Source: Selaginella moellendorffii (lineage: Eukaryota > Streptophyta > Lycopodiopsida > Selaginellales > Selaginellaceae). From it: DNA of 64,000 nucleotides. The stretch is from the NCBI RefSeq assembly GCF_000143415.4, contig NW_003314276.1, positions 2,500,184 through 2,564,183 of the forward strand. The letters are read 5' to 3'. Shown here in pieces: positions 20,403 to 31,167 of this stretch. Position numbers and translations under genes: made by a program. A model generated the notes under the pieces. That model searched no databases. It was not told the origin of the DNA and saw only the letters and a list, made by a program, of their open reading frames with translations. Each line of letters begins with the position of its first letter. Position 1 is the stretch's first letter.

Positions 20403-21173
20403 TCTGTTCCCGCAGTCACTCCCAATCTCCCGCGATACTTTCTGTAAAACCCTAACGCCGGCAGCTGCCCTAACCCTAACCTAACTTTCATCACAGCCGT
20501 TCATCATGGATGCAGTAAATCTTCACTGTACAATAAATAATAATAAATCTAGCACTGTACAATTTCTATTCCACCCTAGATTTGATCACGTGACAAAGTC
20601 CTTTTGAATTGTAATTTAATAATGGAGGTGTGCTCTAATATGACTATGTCATAATGTGAAATAATGTCACAGATGCATGTGTTGAATTGATCACAGTACG
20701 AAATTGTTAGAAAATATAAGATTATTAAATCGTAAGGTGTTATTTCCAAAGCAATGTATATAGATAATTTACTATAGGTGATAGATGGTAGTACAAAGAT
20801 GGAATATATTTAAATGAGTTCAGAAGAATGTGATGATTTCTAGCTTTAATGAAGTACTGAAAATATGTACAATATTTAATTTATTTGGCAACAATTGGTT
20901 GATGGTAGATCCTAGAATAAAATCATTCCTATCTTTCATATTATGGCACATGCTTGAGGTGATATTTCTTTCTGTTCTACCAAAAGTTAGTGCATATAAT
21001 AAATTTGAGTATGTTTTTGAATTCAATGTATATAAACTTTTAATATTGTACAACATAGTCCTATATACTTCATACAGAATTTATTATAACAACATTAGTC
21101 GATGTTAGATCCTAGAATAAAATCGCCCTATCTTTTCACATAATGGCATAGCACATGTGAGGTGACATTTCAT

Positions 21174-21180
21174 TATAAAA
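21174..21180 (+). promoter_or_regulatory. TATA box of the transposase gene
   Basis: TATAAAA lies 32 bp upstream of the transposase ATG, so the leader would be very short or the true start slightly downstream. It sits at the end of a direct repeat: about 70 bp around 20,908-20,975 (AGATCCTAGAATAAAATC and following) recur at 21,107-21,172. Confidence 0.5.
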
Positions 21181-21211
21181 GTTTAGAGTTCCAAAACCTA
21201 AAGGCAACAAA

Positions 21212-24200
21212 ATGGAGGGCTTCCTTTTGCATTACCAAGATCACCCACCACTTTCTATCTCCCAGAGTCTTATTTCAGAAAGTTTTCTTTGCCAACGTTT
21301 CGATCTTTCTCTCGGTTCTATTTCATTGGAAGCTGTGATTCGCAACAACATTGGTGTAGTTGAACAATCGGAGTTTCTTCTTTCGGGTGTAGGTGAAGGT
21401 GGACAACATTGGGATTTGCAACATTCCAAGTCGAAAGAGATTCGAGTTTTTGGATCTCCAATCAAAGTGCGAAGCTGTGATCCTGCTAAAGTGAATGTGA
21501 AGCAAGAGTCGGTCGTCATCATTTCTTCCTCTTCTAGTTCTAGTGGAGATGTTAGTCCAGTGCGAGCCAAGAATTTCCAAACTCCAACTTCACTGATATT
21601 CCAAGCTGTTTGCAACGCTTTCCAATTTTCCCGCCTCTCTATCAATGTTCGTTCCTTTCTAAATAGGCCTGTTAGCGAGCTCCCATCTACATACAATGGC
21701 AATATCTTCTTTGAACTACCACCTCTTGTCAGCTCAAAACGAAAGGGGATGGAGACGAAGCAGGATGTCCACAACTGGTGCAAGATCAAGACCACACATT
21801 TCCAGCATTTCGAAGGCACAGTGTCCATGGTTCATTGTGGTGGGTATTTGGATTGTGTGAATAAAGCATGCAATCAAGAGCGCGGTAAAAACTCCATATA
21901 TTTTGAAGGATCGGCAACCAATCCTCCCCTCTGTGACACCATTGGTGTTGGATTCAAGTGTTGGTTTTGCAAGAATGCTCCATTGTGTCGTGCCATCTGC
22001 GGGGCCAAGATGTACTATTTTCTTCCACGGGATGGAGAGGTTGGTAGAGCTGCAGTACATATTGGCACGCACACACATCCAATGCAGGAAGGGATACAAA
22101 GGAGTTCAGTCAACCATTTCAAAGATGCAGTGCAGATAGAGACTGTGAGAAACTCATCTGCAACTCCGAAGCATATTCAAAAGACAGTGCTCAAGGATTT
22201 TATCGCAAATACTTTACTTGATCCGGACTACAAAAATACTCAACTGGATGAGGCTAGCTTGCGGGAGTTACTACAACATGTGCAACCTGCAACTAGCCTC
22301 AGGAGGTATGAAAATATTATTACATACTTTTCAATAATATCTCTCTTACATTTTGTTTTATTTAGGATAAAGCCTTGGATGTGTGAATCTCAAGAGGGGA
22401 AACTCCAATCAAAAATCGACTCAATCCTTGAACTAAAACGGACTTGTCCCTATGAGTTTATCCATGGGAGTTTATTTCCAGATCAAGTCATTAGTGAGCA
22501 AGAGCACCCCTTCGTTTTCAAAATGTCTACCATGGGCCCTGCCTATGGTGTGGATCTTGTTTCCCGAATGGATATGTCTGGGTCAAGTGACCTTGCTAAT
22601 GCATGGGTACATTTTGACCATATGGAGCGGGTGGCAGGTTGGACAACCATGGGAGCTCATGTGTATGATCCAAGGTAGTTTTTTTTCTCATTATCTTAAA
22701 ATGGTTTTAAACATTGCACTTTTCACAGGCTACGTTGTAACTTGACAATTGCAACGGCAGAGTTTAAAGTACAAGACCAGATGGCTCAAGAAATATTTTG
22801 GAAGTCCCTCTCCGACATTGTATTGAAGCGGACTGGTAAGCTTGCCAACTTTCGCGGTTTCATGGCAGATGGGGCTGGGGCTAATTGGAATGGTGTCCGG
22901 GCAGTCTTTGGGAATGGTCAACCATTGGAAGGTCGTGAGAGGACTTGTGAGTTCCATTGGGCTCAGAGCCTAAACCAACACTGCCATCTTATCAAGCCAG
23001 ATTTCCAATTAGCATTTAAGGAGTTGTGCAAACAATGGCAGGCTGCACCTTCTGAAGAAGAGCATGAGGCAAAAGCAAACGAGATCCGAATGTGGTGGCA
23101 TGAAGATGGCCATACTAACGTAAGTTGTCTACCACAACTTGAGTCGTGGTTGGGGTGGTGGGAAGTTAGAATGTTCCAATGGGGACATCACTCTTTTCAG
23201 GTTGGTTTTTCTTTTTTTCCTCTCTTTTTATTGCTTTTTAATATCATCTTTTTATAAGGATCAACCACTTGAGGATCTTGCATACACCCCAACTGTGAAT
23301 CTCTCAGAGAGTAAACATTGGAGCTGGCGTTCCTCTGAGGCAGGGAAAGGGAAGATGAGTCTATATGAAGCATGTCTATCAAATTTGATACGCGCTGTAG
23401 AGCAGTCTTCAAAAGCCTTGGCATTTGAGGAAGGAAGATACATGGGAACAGGACCTTCGGTTGAGATGTTACACGATCGGATGAAGAAGAAAGTGACTCC
23501 ACCAGCACGAACAATGGCAACTGCAGTGGAGGAAGTGGTCCGTGGCACATCTATGGAGTACACTCCTCGGGCTTCTATTGGTGATATGAAGACCGTCCGC
23601 TCAAAGCGTCGATTTTCCTTTGCTGGTGAAGATGTTGGCATGAATCTTGGAGCAAAAAGCTCTCACAGGCCTGATGTTGAGTATCATTCTGCTCCAAGAC
23701 ATCACCCCACAACCGAACCACCTCAAGTGGCTGATGAAGAAAGTGCATCACAGCAGGTTGAAATTGCTTATCGTAGTGTGGAGCCGAAGCAATGGGCAAT
23801 CCGTCGAGTGCCAGCGAAATCAAATGTAAGGTGTGTGGGGATGCTTCCAAGGGGCAAGTGTTGGGCTTGGATCCGTGGTGATAAGTCTGCTTCTGTTCCA
23901 GCCCCATGTTTCCATGGGGAACGAAAGCAAGCAGGATTTTCAAGATGGTGTTGGTTATATTGCTGCAACTCTGATGTCAACCATACAAAGCGGCTTGAAG
24001 ACACTATAGTGACTAAACCTGATGCAGTACCTAAAGAATGGCCGGTTGCTAATGGGGTTGCGCTCACTTCGGATGAGATTGAAAACCTTGAGAAATCTGG
24101 TTTCAATCTTGAGAGGAGAGTTGGAGATATGAGTGACAGAACCAAGACTATTCCTACAGAGATGCACAGGAGGCCAGCACGAAAAGGTAAGGTAGTTAAA

Positions 24201-24536
24201 TTTATTGGTACCGTCTCCAAGCAGAAGCAAGGTAAAATAAACTTGGCTCAAACACTTGAGTGTGAGATTCTCTCCACGAAGTACATCACTGCGCTCGCAA
24301 AGGAGTACACAGTCAAAACAGAAGGTGGAGAATACACAATTGCCATTCAAGACTTTCCTTCTTGCACATGTCCAGACTTTATGAAGCGCGAGGAACATGG
24401 GAAGGCATATGCTCCTTGCAAGCATATGTACTACATTTTCATCAACATCTTGCACCAGGATCCTAAAGTGGATATTCATATACACCAAGCAAGCCTTACT
24501 ATTGCCGAGTTGCAGAAAACTTTTGGAGCTAATTAG
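21212..24536 (+). CDS. Mutator-like transposase with SWIM zinc finger (spliced, about 1,050 aa)
   Basis: Cuts and joins the element at its ends. Exons 21,212-22,305; 22,366-22,674; 22,729-23,200; 23,259-24,536 have clean GT-AG borders and sum to 3,153 nt, exactly 1,050 codons plus stop, with no internal stop. The N-terminal half has a Cys/His cluster (CWFC, CRAICGAKMYY, then HIGTHTHP) like FLYWCH/WRKY-type DNA-binding modules. The core has HVYDPRLRCNL (possible first D), FMADGAGANWNGVR (second D) and RTCEFHWAQSL with the C-x2-H motif of MULE transposases. The C-terminus has a SWIM finger, CTC then CKH (about residues 984-1,003). Introns are 54-60 bp. It starts at the first ATG after a TATA box. 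It is the only cargo gene that looks fully intact. Superfamily assignment rests on motifs and the 9-bp target duplication. Confidence 0.82.
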
Positions 24537-25109
24537 ATTTTCCAGCACTATCGATGTTTATTCTCTATCAATAATATAAACTAATTATACCTTATATAAT
24601 TAATAAAAATATTTTATTATTTCACTTTTCATTTCATATGCTTGTGAGGTTCTTTTCGCAATATTACCCATAGTATTTGTGAGTCTCCATTTTTGTCTTT
24701 ACCTTCTCAAAAAATATTTTGAGATAGTCTTTTGGGTGTATGATGTTACAATGTATTGTGAGAGCATATGTACCATCACAGTTGTTTTTTTTTCCTTTCA
24801 AATGGTTATATGGCTTTATATAGAATCTTAAGTCAAATTTAATAATTTTAAAATTCTGACGAACCTGACATTTACTAGCTAGAAAGCATAGTGTACAAAT
24901 TTAAAGAAGTGACAAGAATACTCTTTTTGCAAACATTTTATTTTATATTTTAACAAATGTCTCTATTATTGCATGTAGTAAATATTTAAATTATTAGAAC
25001 AAGAAGTGTCCTTTAGAACATTTTTATCTATATAATATATAGAGAGTTATGAAATTATTAAGTTCGCCATAACTTTAAAATTTTAAAGTTTATAATGTTT
25101 GTACTAAAT
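24537..25109. other. AT-rich 3' flank of transposase
   Basis: Non-coding, AT-rich sequence between the transposase stop and the right inverted repeat. It includes AATAAT/AATAAA-like words (24,571 and 24,603) suitable as polyadenylation signals. Nothing else is recognised. Confidence 0.5.
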
Positions 25110-25177
25110 TACAATTGAAAATTGAGCTCAACTCGTGAGCTCAACTCTTCAGCTCGTGAGCTCAAGTATGGTCCACA
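25110..25177 (-). repeat. Right terminal inverted repeat, copy 1
   Basis: Reverse complement reads TGTGGACCATACTTGAGC, then TTGAGCTCACGAG twice, then TTGAGCTCAATTTTC. It therefore has one extra subrepeat compared with the left end. Flanked by the target duplication CTCTTCCAT at 25,178-25,186. Confidence 0.85.
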
Positions 25178-25186
25178 CTCTTCCAT

Positions 25187-27300
25187 GGTAATGTTTACCT
25201 GATTTGCCGTCAATTGGAACATTGCAAATCTCAATCCTCCCAATGTTGAGGGTGATGCTGGGTACCTCCTTGTCCCAATCCGGTTCAACCTCAACCTTGT
25301 GAACTTCCAACTCCGCCAATCGTCTAACTTGCCGACCTGGCATGTTGTACAGATGATCACATAGGTAGGGTGCTACTGTGATCAATTCTCCAACGGTGAG
25401 CGTGACGGGTCTCTCCATGATGAGTTCCACCAGTCTTTTGCCCAGTTCTTCGTTCGGAGGATCGCCTTGCTGTTGCGATTCCTCCAATTGTGAACCACTG
25501 GTCATTGGTTCATCTTTGATCATAATCAGCGTGTCGGGGACAATCGCTGCACTACCTTTTCCTGCAGATTCCTCAATTCACGAGATACCTTACAGATGGT
25601 AGCCTTCTCTTTCTCCCAATCTCGATCCTCATCCACGGCTTGTCGTTTTTGAGCACGCGTGACCTCATATGCCTCGACCTCGATCCCATCCTCGCTCTCA
25701 ATGTCGGACTGGACTTCCACCGCTCGCGCCGCAGGTTGAGGTGCTTTACCTTTGTTTTGTTGCTCATTTGGGCAAGTGGTGGCATAGTGTCCTTTCTGTC
25801 CACACCAGTAGCACGTGATGTGGGCAGTCGAACCTGGTCCTGGTAGGAGCTTGGGTTGAGGTGGGGCTGGAAGTCGAAGTTGTTGATGATCTTGGTTCTG
25901 CTGTCGCTGAGGTTGCCGAGGGCGCTGTTCGAACTGCTGATGTTGTTGTTGCTCAAACCATTGACGTTGCCTCGGATGGTTCGTCATGCGTGGGTAATCT
26001 TTTGGGAACGGTTGTTGCTGCTGACCTTGTTGCAGCCAGTAATCACTTGGTTCCACTTGTGCAGCTGCTGGTTCGGGTCTTACGTAGTATCGACAGCTCC
26101 TTGCTCCATGTCCTATTTGATTGCATATCTGACATCTGGGGATTTTGCACTCATTACAGATGGAGCAGAATATATCCTTTCTTCTGGGCTGTCGAATATC
26201 CAAATCTTTCAGTTGTCGTTCCATTTTCTTGACCAAGTCAGCTGACCGATCGACACCACCTTTCGTACGAAGCTTCCTTTTGAGTGCATTGCTTGTTTTG
26301 CGCAGCATCTTGTCAACTTTCTCTGCAGCCGCACGAGCAGTGTCCAATGTGGTGGGTGCCTCTAGCCATATTGGAGTCTGCATCTCAGACCGAAGTCCGT
26401 TGAGAAACCAGTTCATAGCTAAAACATCTGGAACAGTGGTGGCATCACACCGGCCATAAATTTTGTTAAACCTTCTGGCGTAGTCTTCTGCCAACTCTGT
26501 ATCCCCTTGGTAGATCTCTTGCAATCTCACCACTGGATCACGGCGCTCGTACTTCTTCTTGTAGTATCCTTTGAAGTCGTCAGACAGTGCAGCAAAGGTG
26601 GCATAGGTAGCGTTCTGGTTGTAGAACCATTCTGCCGCATCTCCCTTCAAAGTGAAAGGAAACAGTGCAATCTTCTTGACATCCATTATCTCGTTGTTGA
26701 GTGCACATGCCGCGTTGAACTGCTTCAAGTGCCGCTCGTAGTCTTCATTCTCCGTTCCATGAAAGGTAGGAGGAAGAGCCTTCTTCATGATGACGGGGTT
26801 GGACGTTCCTGCCATTGAAACCAACACGGGTTGTACTACCTGTTGATTCCCTAATGCGTGGAAGTACTGATTGAAGTCAAGTTTCTTCTGACTTCTGTCA
26901 GTGTTGTCACTTCTTTTTTTGCTATCCTCCCCTTCGTCTTCAGCTTCGTCGATGACAGCCTCTTTGTCCTTCCTCCCAAAGATACTTCCAACCGAGCTGA
27001 GTATCCTCCCCGGAGATGAATCTTTAAATCGATCTACGAAGCTCCTCCTTCCGGTGGGCTCCCTTTCTTCCCTCGTACCTTTCGTATACCGGTCCTCTCC
27101 CTCTTCTAGAATCCTGAATATTCTTTAGGGCTTGCCCCACCAGAATTCCGGTTTTGGTTCTTCCCCGAGCTCGCTCTTGGTCAAGCCGAGCTTGTTCTTG
27201 AGTTATCCTGTCCCGCTCTTCGGCTTCCTCTTCCTCGAGTCGCCTTCTCTCTCGGAGCTTGATAGCTTCAACTTCTCTCTTCAACTTCAACGCATCTCTT
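25187..27300 (-). pseudogene. Element B gag and protease 5' part
   Basis: The open stretch 25,526-26,827 (433 codons) is gag. The capsid-type region has KRDGDAAEWF-like sequence (actual: LKGDAAEWFYNQNAT) and LQEIYQGDTELAEDYARRF. A Q-rich region lies between two zinc knuckles, CQICNQIGHGARSC and CYWCGQKGHYATTC (both C-x2-C-x4-H-x4-C). A charged upstream region at 27,024-27,290 is probably the gag N-terminus in another frame. Downstream, 25,149-25,523 runs into the protease, with ITLNIGRIEICNVPIDGKSG containing the active-site D. A 2-bp deletion after that motif shifts the frame before the transposon insertion point. Confidence 0.82.
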
Positions 27301-28100
27301 CTTCGAACGCGCTTTTCGCTCGTCTTCCTGTAGAGCTTTTACCTCAGGAGGTATTTCCCGCATACCTCATAATTCTTCATGTAAGGGGGACTGCTAGACA
27401 CAACGTTCCACGTTGCCGCCAGGTACTCCACAATCGGAACTTCTTGTCACGGTGCTCGTGATGCTCCGTCGCAAATGTCTCCAATCCAATTCTCTGCGCT
27501 GCTCCTTCCTCGGGCTTCTGCACAGGTCTTCGGCTTTCCTCGCTGATTTCTCAAAACGACTGATCAGTAAAAGAGATTTTTCCTGAATTTTTCAGCATGC
27601 ATGAAAGAGAAAACTAAAAAAAAGAAAATCCAGATTCTGTGCTGTGGTTGCCATGTGTTATCATGGAAAAACAGGTGTTACGGAGAAAAGAAGGAAACAA
27701 AGGGGAAAAGGGAAAAGGGAAAAGGGGTTAGAATGGTGAAATCGCGAAATAGTTTGCTCAGTTGAGTATTTGGCCGCTAGTCGGATTGCAAGTCCGATGA
27801 GAATAGAAAGAGAGGCTACACAATTGGCCGGTCGTACAACTCCTCAATCCGCACTAAGAACTTGGCCATCAACAGAACTGAAGGTGGGCAAGGATGGCAC
27901 AGGCCACAGAATCAACAGAACAAGTGAATGCACTAGTACAACAGAAAGTAAAACTGAGTGAAAACTAAATGCATCTCGATGTCGATCCCAGAACACAGAG
28001 TAGGAAGTCAAATCTCACAAGCAGTTGATAAAGAAAAGTTTTACAAAGCTTTCCTTTGTGCAGAGTAGAGATGGGATAAAATTCTCACTCTCACAGCTAG

Positions 28101-28110
28101 CCTATTTATA
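28101..28110 (-). promoter_or_regulatory. TATA box of element B 5' LTR
   Basis: On the minus strand the sequence is TATAAATAGG, a strong plant TATA box, upstream of gag and inside the non-coding 27.5-28.4 kb region that should contain the 5' LTR. I could not fix the LTR edges because no second LTR copy is visible. Confidence 0.55.
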
Positions 28111-28410
28111 CTAAGTCCTTGGCAACCGTGTCCGTGCTTGTCACCATGGTCCTTTTGGGTTTGTGTCTGTAGTATGGATGTCATCATCTGGCAACCGCTC
28201 CTGGTAACTGCTTCTGGGTCATTTGTACCCGTCTGGTGTTTGAGTCTGTTGTAGAGTTGCTGCTGTAGAGTGTTGAACTGAGATCGCTGAGAAACTGAAG
28301 TTGGAGTCGTTGGGTTGGAACTTGGGCAGTTGGACCTTGAGTCCAACTATTTGAGACTTAGCAGCATTTTGATGTTTGAACTTGTGCTGCCAATAATTCC
28401 TTCTGTTTGG

Positions 28411-28845
28411 CTTTTTCCTTTATCAGAGTATAAGGTGCATTTGCCCAAGGTTTTATTGTTACTATGTGATATCAACCTTTATGTGAAGAAGAATAAATGT
28501 GAGTTTGCAATGTCAAAGATGAAATATCTTAGCCATATTGTAATATCTAAAGGTGTCAAGATGGATCCCAAGAAGGTAGCTGTGGTGAATTGGCCTACAC
28601 CGGCTTCAGTGGCCAAGTTACGCAACTTCCTTAGTATGGTGCATTGGTAAAGTTGCTTATCGAGTGTGGTTGCTAGCTAGGGTGAAAATCCATCCAGTAT
28701 TTTATGTTAGCTAGTTGAAAGGTGTACTATCTCGGAGTGAAAGGCCCAATTGTATATGGGTATGGAAGATGGACTAGGAGCTTGAGCAAGATTCCGTAAA
28801 AAGGGTGATTACTAGAACAACTCATCCTTGGGACAAGGGGGGGAA
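28411..28845 (+). pseudogene. Element A, 3' part: RT end fused to integrase end
   Basis: The frame at 28,425-28,650 reads LYVKKNKCEFAMSKMKYLSHIV, then GVKMDPKKV and NWPTPASVAKLRNFLSM, the end of a Ty3/gypsy RT. At about 28,650 it jumps by deletion to integrase C-terminal sequence reading IGKVAYRV and IHPVFYVS. RNase H and the integrase core are lost. A polypurine tract, ACAAGGGGGGGAAGAAT, ends it at 28,833-28,849. Confidence 0.8.
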
Positions 28846-28849
28846 GAAT

Positions 28850-29340
28850 TGTTAGACACCAACTTTGACCATGTGATTAATGACAATTAAAGGGAGGCTC
28901 AAGGCATGTTAGGGTAAGGAACTTAACCTACCCTAGGGCTCACAATGGAGCGGTGGCATAATAAAGTTTTTGAGGGAGCTTGGGGGTTGTTGGGTGGTAA
29001 GGAACCTCAAGAGAAGGTGTAGTGTGGTCAGGAAGACTAAATCTAGATCTTGTTTTTTTGTGCCAGATCATAACACTAGGACTGATCTAATATCACTTTG
29101 TGCTCATATCCCTTTAGTCCTGTACTATATACTCAAGGTCATTCCATGTTTCAATTCCTTCACTCATTACCTATATGTTTGGGAGTTTAATTTTGTCCCT
29201 TTGTTCAATGGCCTAAAGCTCAAAAGCTTTGGTCCCACTCTATTATTGGTATATCACTATAGGGTAAAAGGTGAAAACCATGTGTGTTACTATCCTAAAA
29301 ATGCTAAGTGGTCATGGGATGACTATATATGGATTAAATA
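28850..29340 (+). mobile_element. 3' LTR of element A, partly resembling L2-family LTR
   Basis: It starts TGTTAGACACC directly after the polypurine tract. The later part (about 29,080-29,290) follows the L2-family LTR (GGGAGTTTAATTTTGTCCC, then GGTGAAAACCATGTGTG), so the LTR families are related or a second fragment is fused. The exact end is unclear. Confidence 0.6.
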
Positions 29341-29344
29341 GTTT

Positions 29345-29640
29345 GGTCTTAGAGAGAAAAATTTATGGCATATGTGGTCTTGGACTACTAATGAGATAAG
29401 TGTGACTGAATATAACTTTAGCATAATAGACTAGTATATCAATAATACCTTTGTGTGTGTGTAGTGAGACTTGAGGAGGCTCCTAAAGAATTGTAATCCA
29501 CGACAAGGAGGTTTTTGGGGTCATGCTAAAACCTAGATCAACAGATGATCTACGAAATGAATCAGCTCATCAAGATGTACATCTGGAAAGGTTCCTCTTG
29601 CATCTCGGGGGACAAAGCTAAAGTGGACTGGCAATTGGAA
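29345..29640. other. Unassigned repeat-derived stretch
   Basis: No gene or recognised repeat. It may be an internal retroelement remnant. Confidence 0.3.
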
Positions 29641-30140
29641 ATATTGCCCAAGCATGAAATATATCTATATTGCACTAACACTCTTCTTTAATAAATCTAG
29701 TATGAAGCTAAAACACTAACAAGGAAAATGATATAAAAAATCAAGTTGTAAGGAAAACTTTTCATCACCCAATATAATAATGCCACTTCCATTAACACAA
29801 ATGTTAGTAATGCCACTGTCTCAACTACATAGTTTTTCCTTCTAACAATTTACTCCAAGTGCCAATGAATTCATCAAAAAGTTATAGCAAATGAAATGCT
29901 ACAACCCTTTCCAAAACCTAATTAGCAAATTTTCAAAGAAGGTAAAATCACCAACTTACATAGTGGATCACTTTTGAGAACCTAGTTGAAGTTACTACAA
30001 TGCTACTACATACAAGTAGATTAGCTTCACCATCAAGTACTTTGGGGTTGATCATTATTTGACTAAACAACTTCGTAAACACACAATTGCATAGATATGA
30101 TATAAAAATTACAATGACTTGATCCTCAATTGAGCAATAG
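29640..30140 (-). mobile_element. Antisense fragment of L2 internal region
   Basis: The reverse complement of 29,780-30,100 follows 54,440-54,790 inside L2 (GATCAACCCCAAAG, GGTGAAGCTA and GTTGGAAAAGGGTTG-type phrases). It is a second antisense L2 fragment in the window, alongside 420-650. Confidence 0.65.
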
Positions 30141-30144
30141 CATT

Positions 30145-31167
30145 CTAAAGTCTTTTAAATACTCATTTATTAATTATTCCGTGCTCATTCCTTAAATACT
30201 TCTTTGGGAGTTCCACTCCCACTCAACTTTCCAAGTTAGAACTTTTAGTCTAAACATGTTACACTCATTGTACCTTTGTTTTAACCACTACTATATGGCA
30301 CTCTTTTTGCCCCTACTTTGAGACTTAGAGATTTGTGTTTTACAACTCCACCACCCATAGACTAAATTTGATGTCCTTATCAAGCAATAAACAATTTTAT
30401 AAAGTAACTCTATCATGGATTACCATTTTTATCCTTTGCACAAAGCCACTATTTGTTAATGGTTTAACATTAAAAACTCACCATATCTTGCATATCCTCT
30501 AAGGAATATAATCTCTCCAATTTAAAAACTTATTAGATCACTTGTAATGGTTCTCTCCCTTTTTTGGTTTAGTTTCTACTAAACCCATTAGAGATACCAT
30601 CTTTATCCTAATCTTATTACTCATTTTGGAGTAGTCTTGACTCCTATTAACATAACTATAGCACTTTAAAACTTTAATATTGACTTCTTGAGTTTGTCTC
30701 TAACACTTTCTATTGCATGTATTGTACAAATTTCATTTTTCCATCCTAAGTTAAGGACATAATTATCCTCTCTTTATCTTATGCCAATTTAGGTACTAAA
30801 TTCCACTTATCCATAATTTATCCATGACCTTATCATTTGTTACCTTGCCTTGGCCTTATTTTTTGGAGATTTTTCTTTTTATAAAATTAGAGCATTTAGG
30901 AATCCTATCCCTTGGAAACTTATTACTTTTCCCATAATCCTTTAGTATCCACCACATGTTGGTTTCTTGCCAACCTTTAGTTAAATTCCCTTTAGCAACT
31001 TTTAAGGCCTAATCATAAGCCTTTTGCTTTTATTTTTTGAGTATTGTACCAAGTAATATAGAATCATTGGCCCTATGCAGGTTTTGTGGGTACTTGCCTC
31101 ACCCTTTGCCTTTGGGTGCCCTAGCTATGTGGCTAGAGCAAGGTTCTGCTGAGCTATACTAGGTATC
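30145..31167 (-). mobile_element. Old internally deleted LARD copy, left part
   Basis: Starts within the LTR end of the LARD family (homologous to 34,450-34,625), passes the LTR end at about 30,342 and the ACTCCACCACCC polypurine complement, follows LARD internal sequence (homologous to 34,640-35,420) and then jumps at about 31,065 to LTR sequence homologous to 33,320-33,420. It is broken at 31,167 by the L2 insertion and resumes at 59,465. Confidence 0.8.

Larger units (their letters stand above)
12940..25177 (+). mobile_element. 12.2-kb Mutator-like DNA transposon with multi-gene cargo (copy 1)
   Basis: It is bounded by a 9-bp target duplication, CTCTTCCAT at 12,931-12,939 and 25,178-25,186. 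Keeping one copy rejoins the host protease (minus strand ...NITMEEAYRRYG). The ends are imperfect inverted repeats rich in TTGAGCTCACGAG. Order: orf1 (+), orf2 (+), orf3 (+), ParB-methyltransferase-like gene (-), SWIM transposase (+). A 9-bp duplication, a transposase with a C-x2-H motif and a SWIM finger fit the MULE superfamily. A second copy starts at 60,015 and a relic lies at 3.3-4.1 kb. Confidence 0.88.
8346..28405 (-). mobile_element. Element B: Tat/Athila-like Ty3/gypsy retrotransposon, split by a DNA transposon
   Basis: The minus strand carries gag (27.3-25.2 kb), protease split across the DNA transposon, RT, RNase H and integrase (12.9-9.6 kb), then an extra ORF (9.5-8.6 kb). It interrupts the RT of element A: A stops near 8,345 and resumes near 28,411, with some RT codons lost. 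The LDDFSIYG form of the RT motif, the two zinc knuckles and the lack of a chromodomain fit the Tat/Athila branch rather than chromoviruses. I could not find a matching 3' LTR at the left edge, so that end is probably truncated. The outer limits are approximate. Confidence 0.75.

Noticed and set aside
20460-20485. Interstitial telomere (CCCTAA words)
   Set aside because: Only two to three imperfect units; better explained as telo-box promoter words.
12946-25175. 8-bp repeat ATGGTCCA at both transposon ends as the target duplication (would suggest hAT)
   Set aside because: Copy 2 shares the adjacent sequence (GATGGTTCAAA), so it belongs to the element end. The 9-bp CTCTTCCAT further out rejoins the protease correctly.
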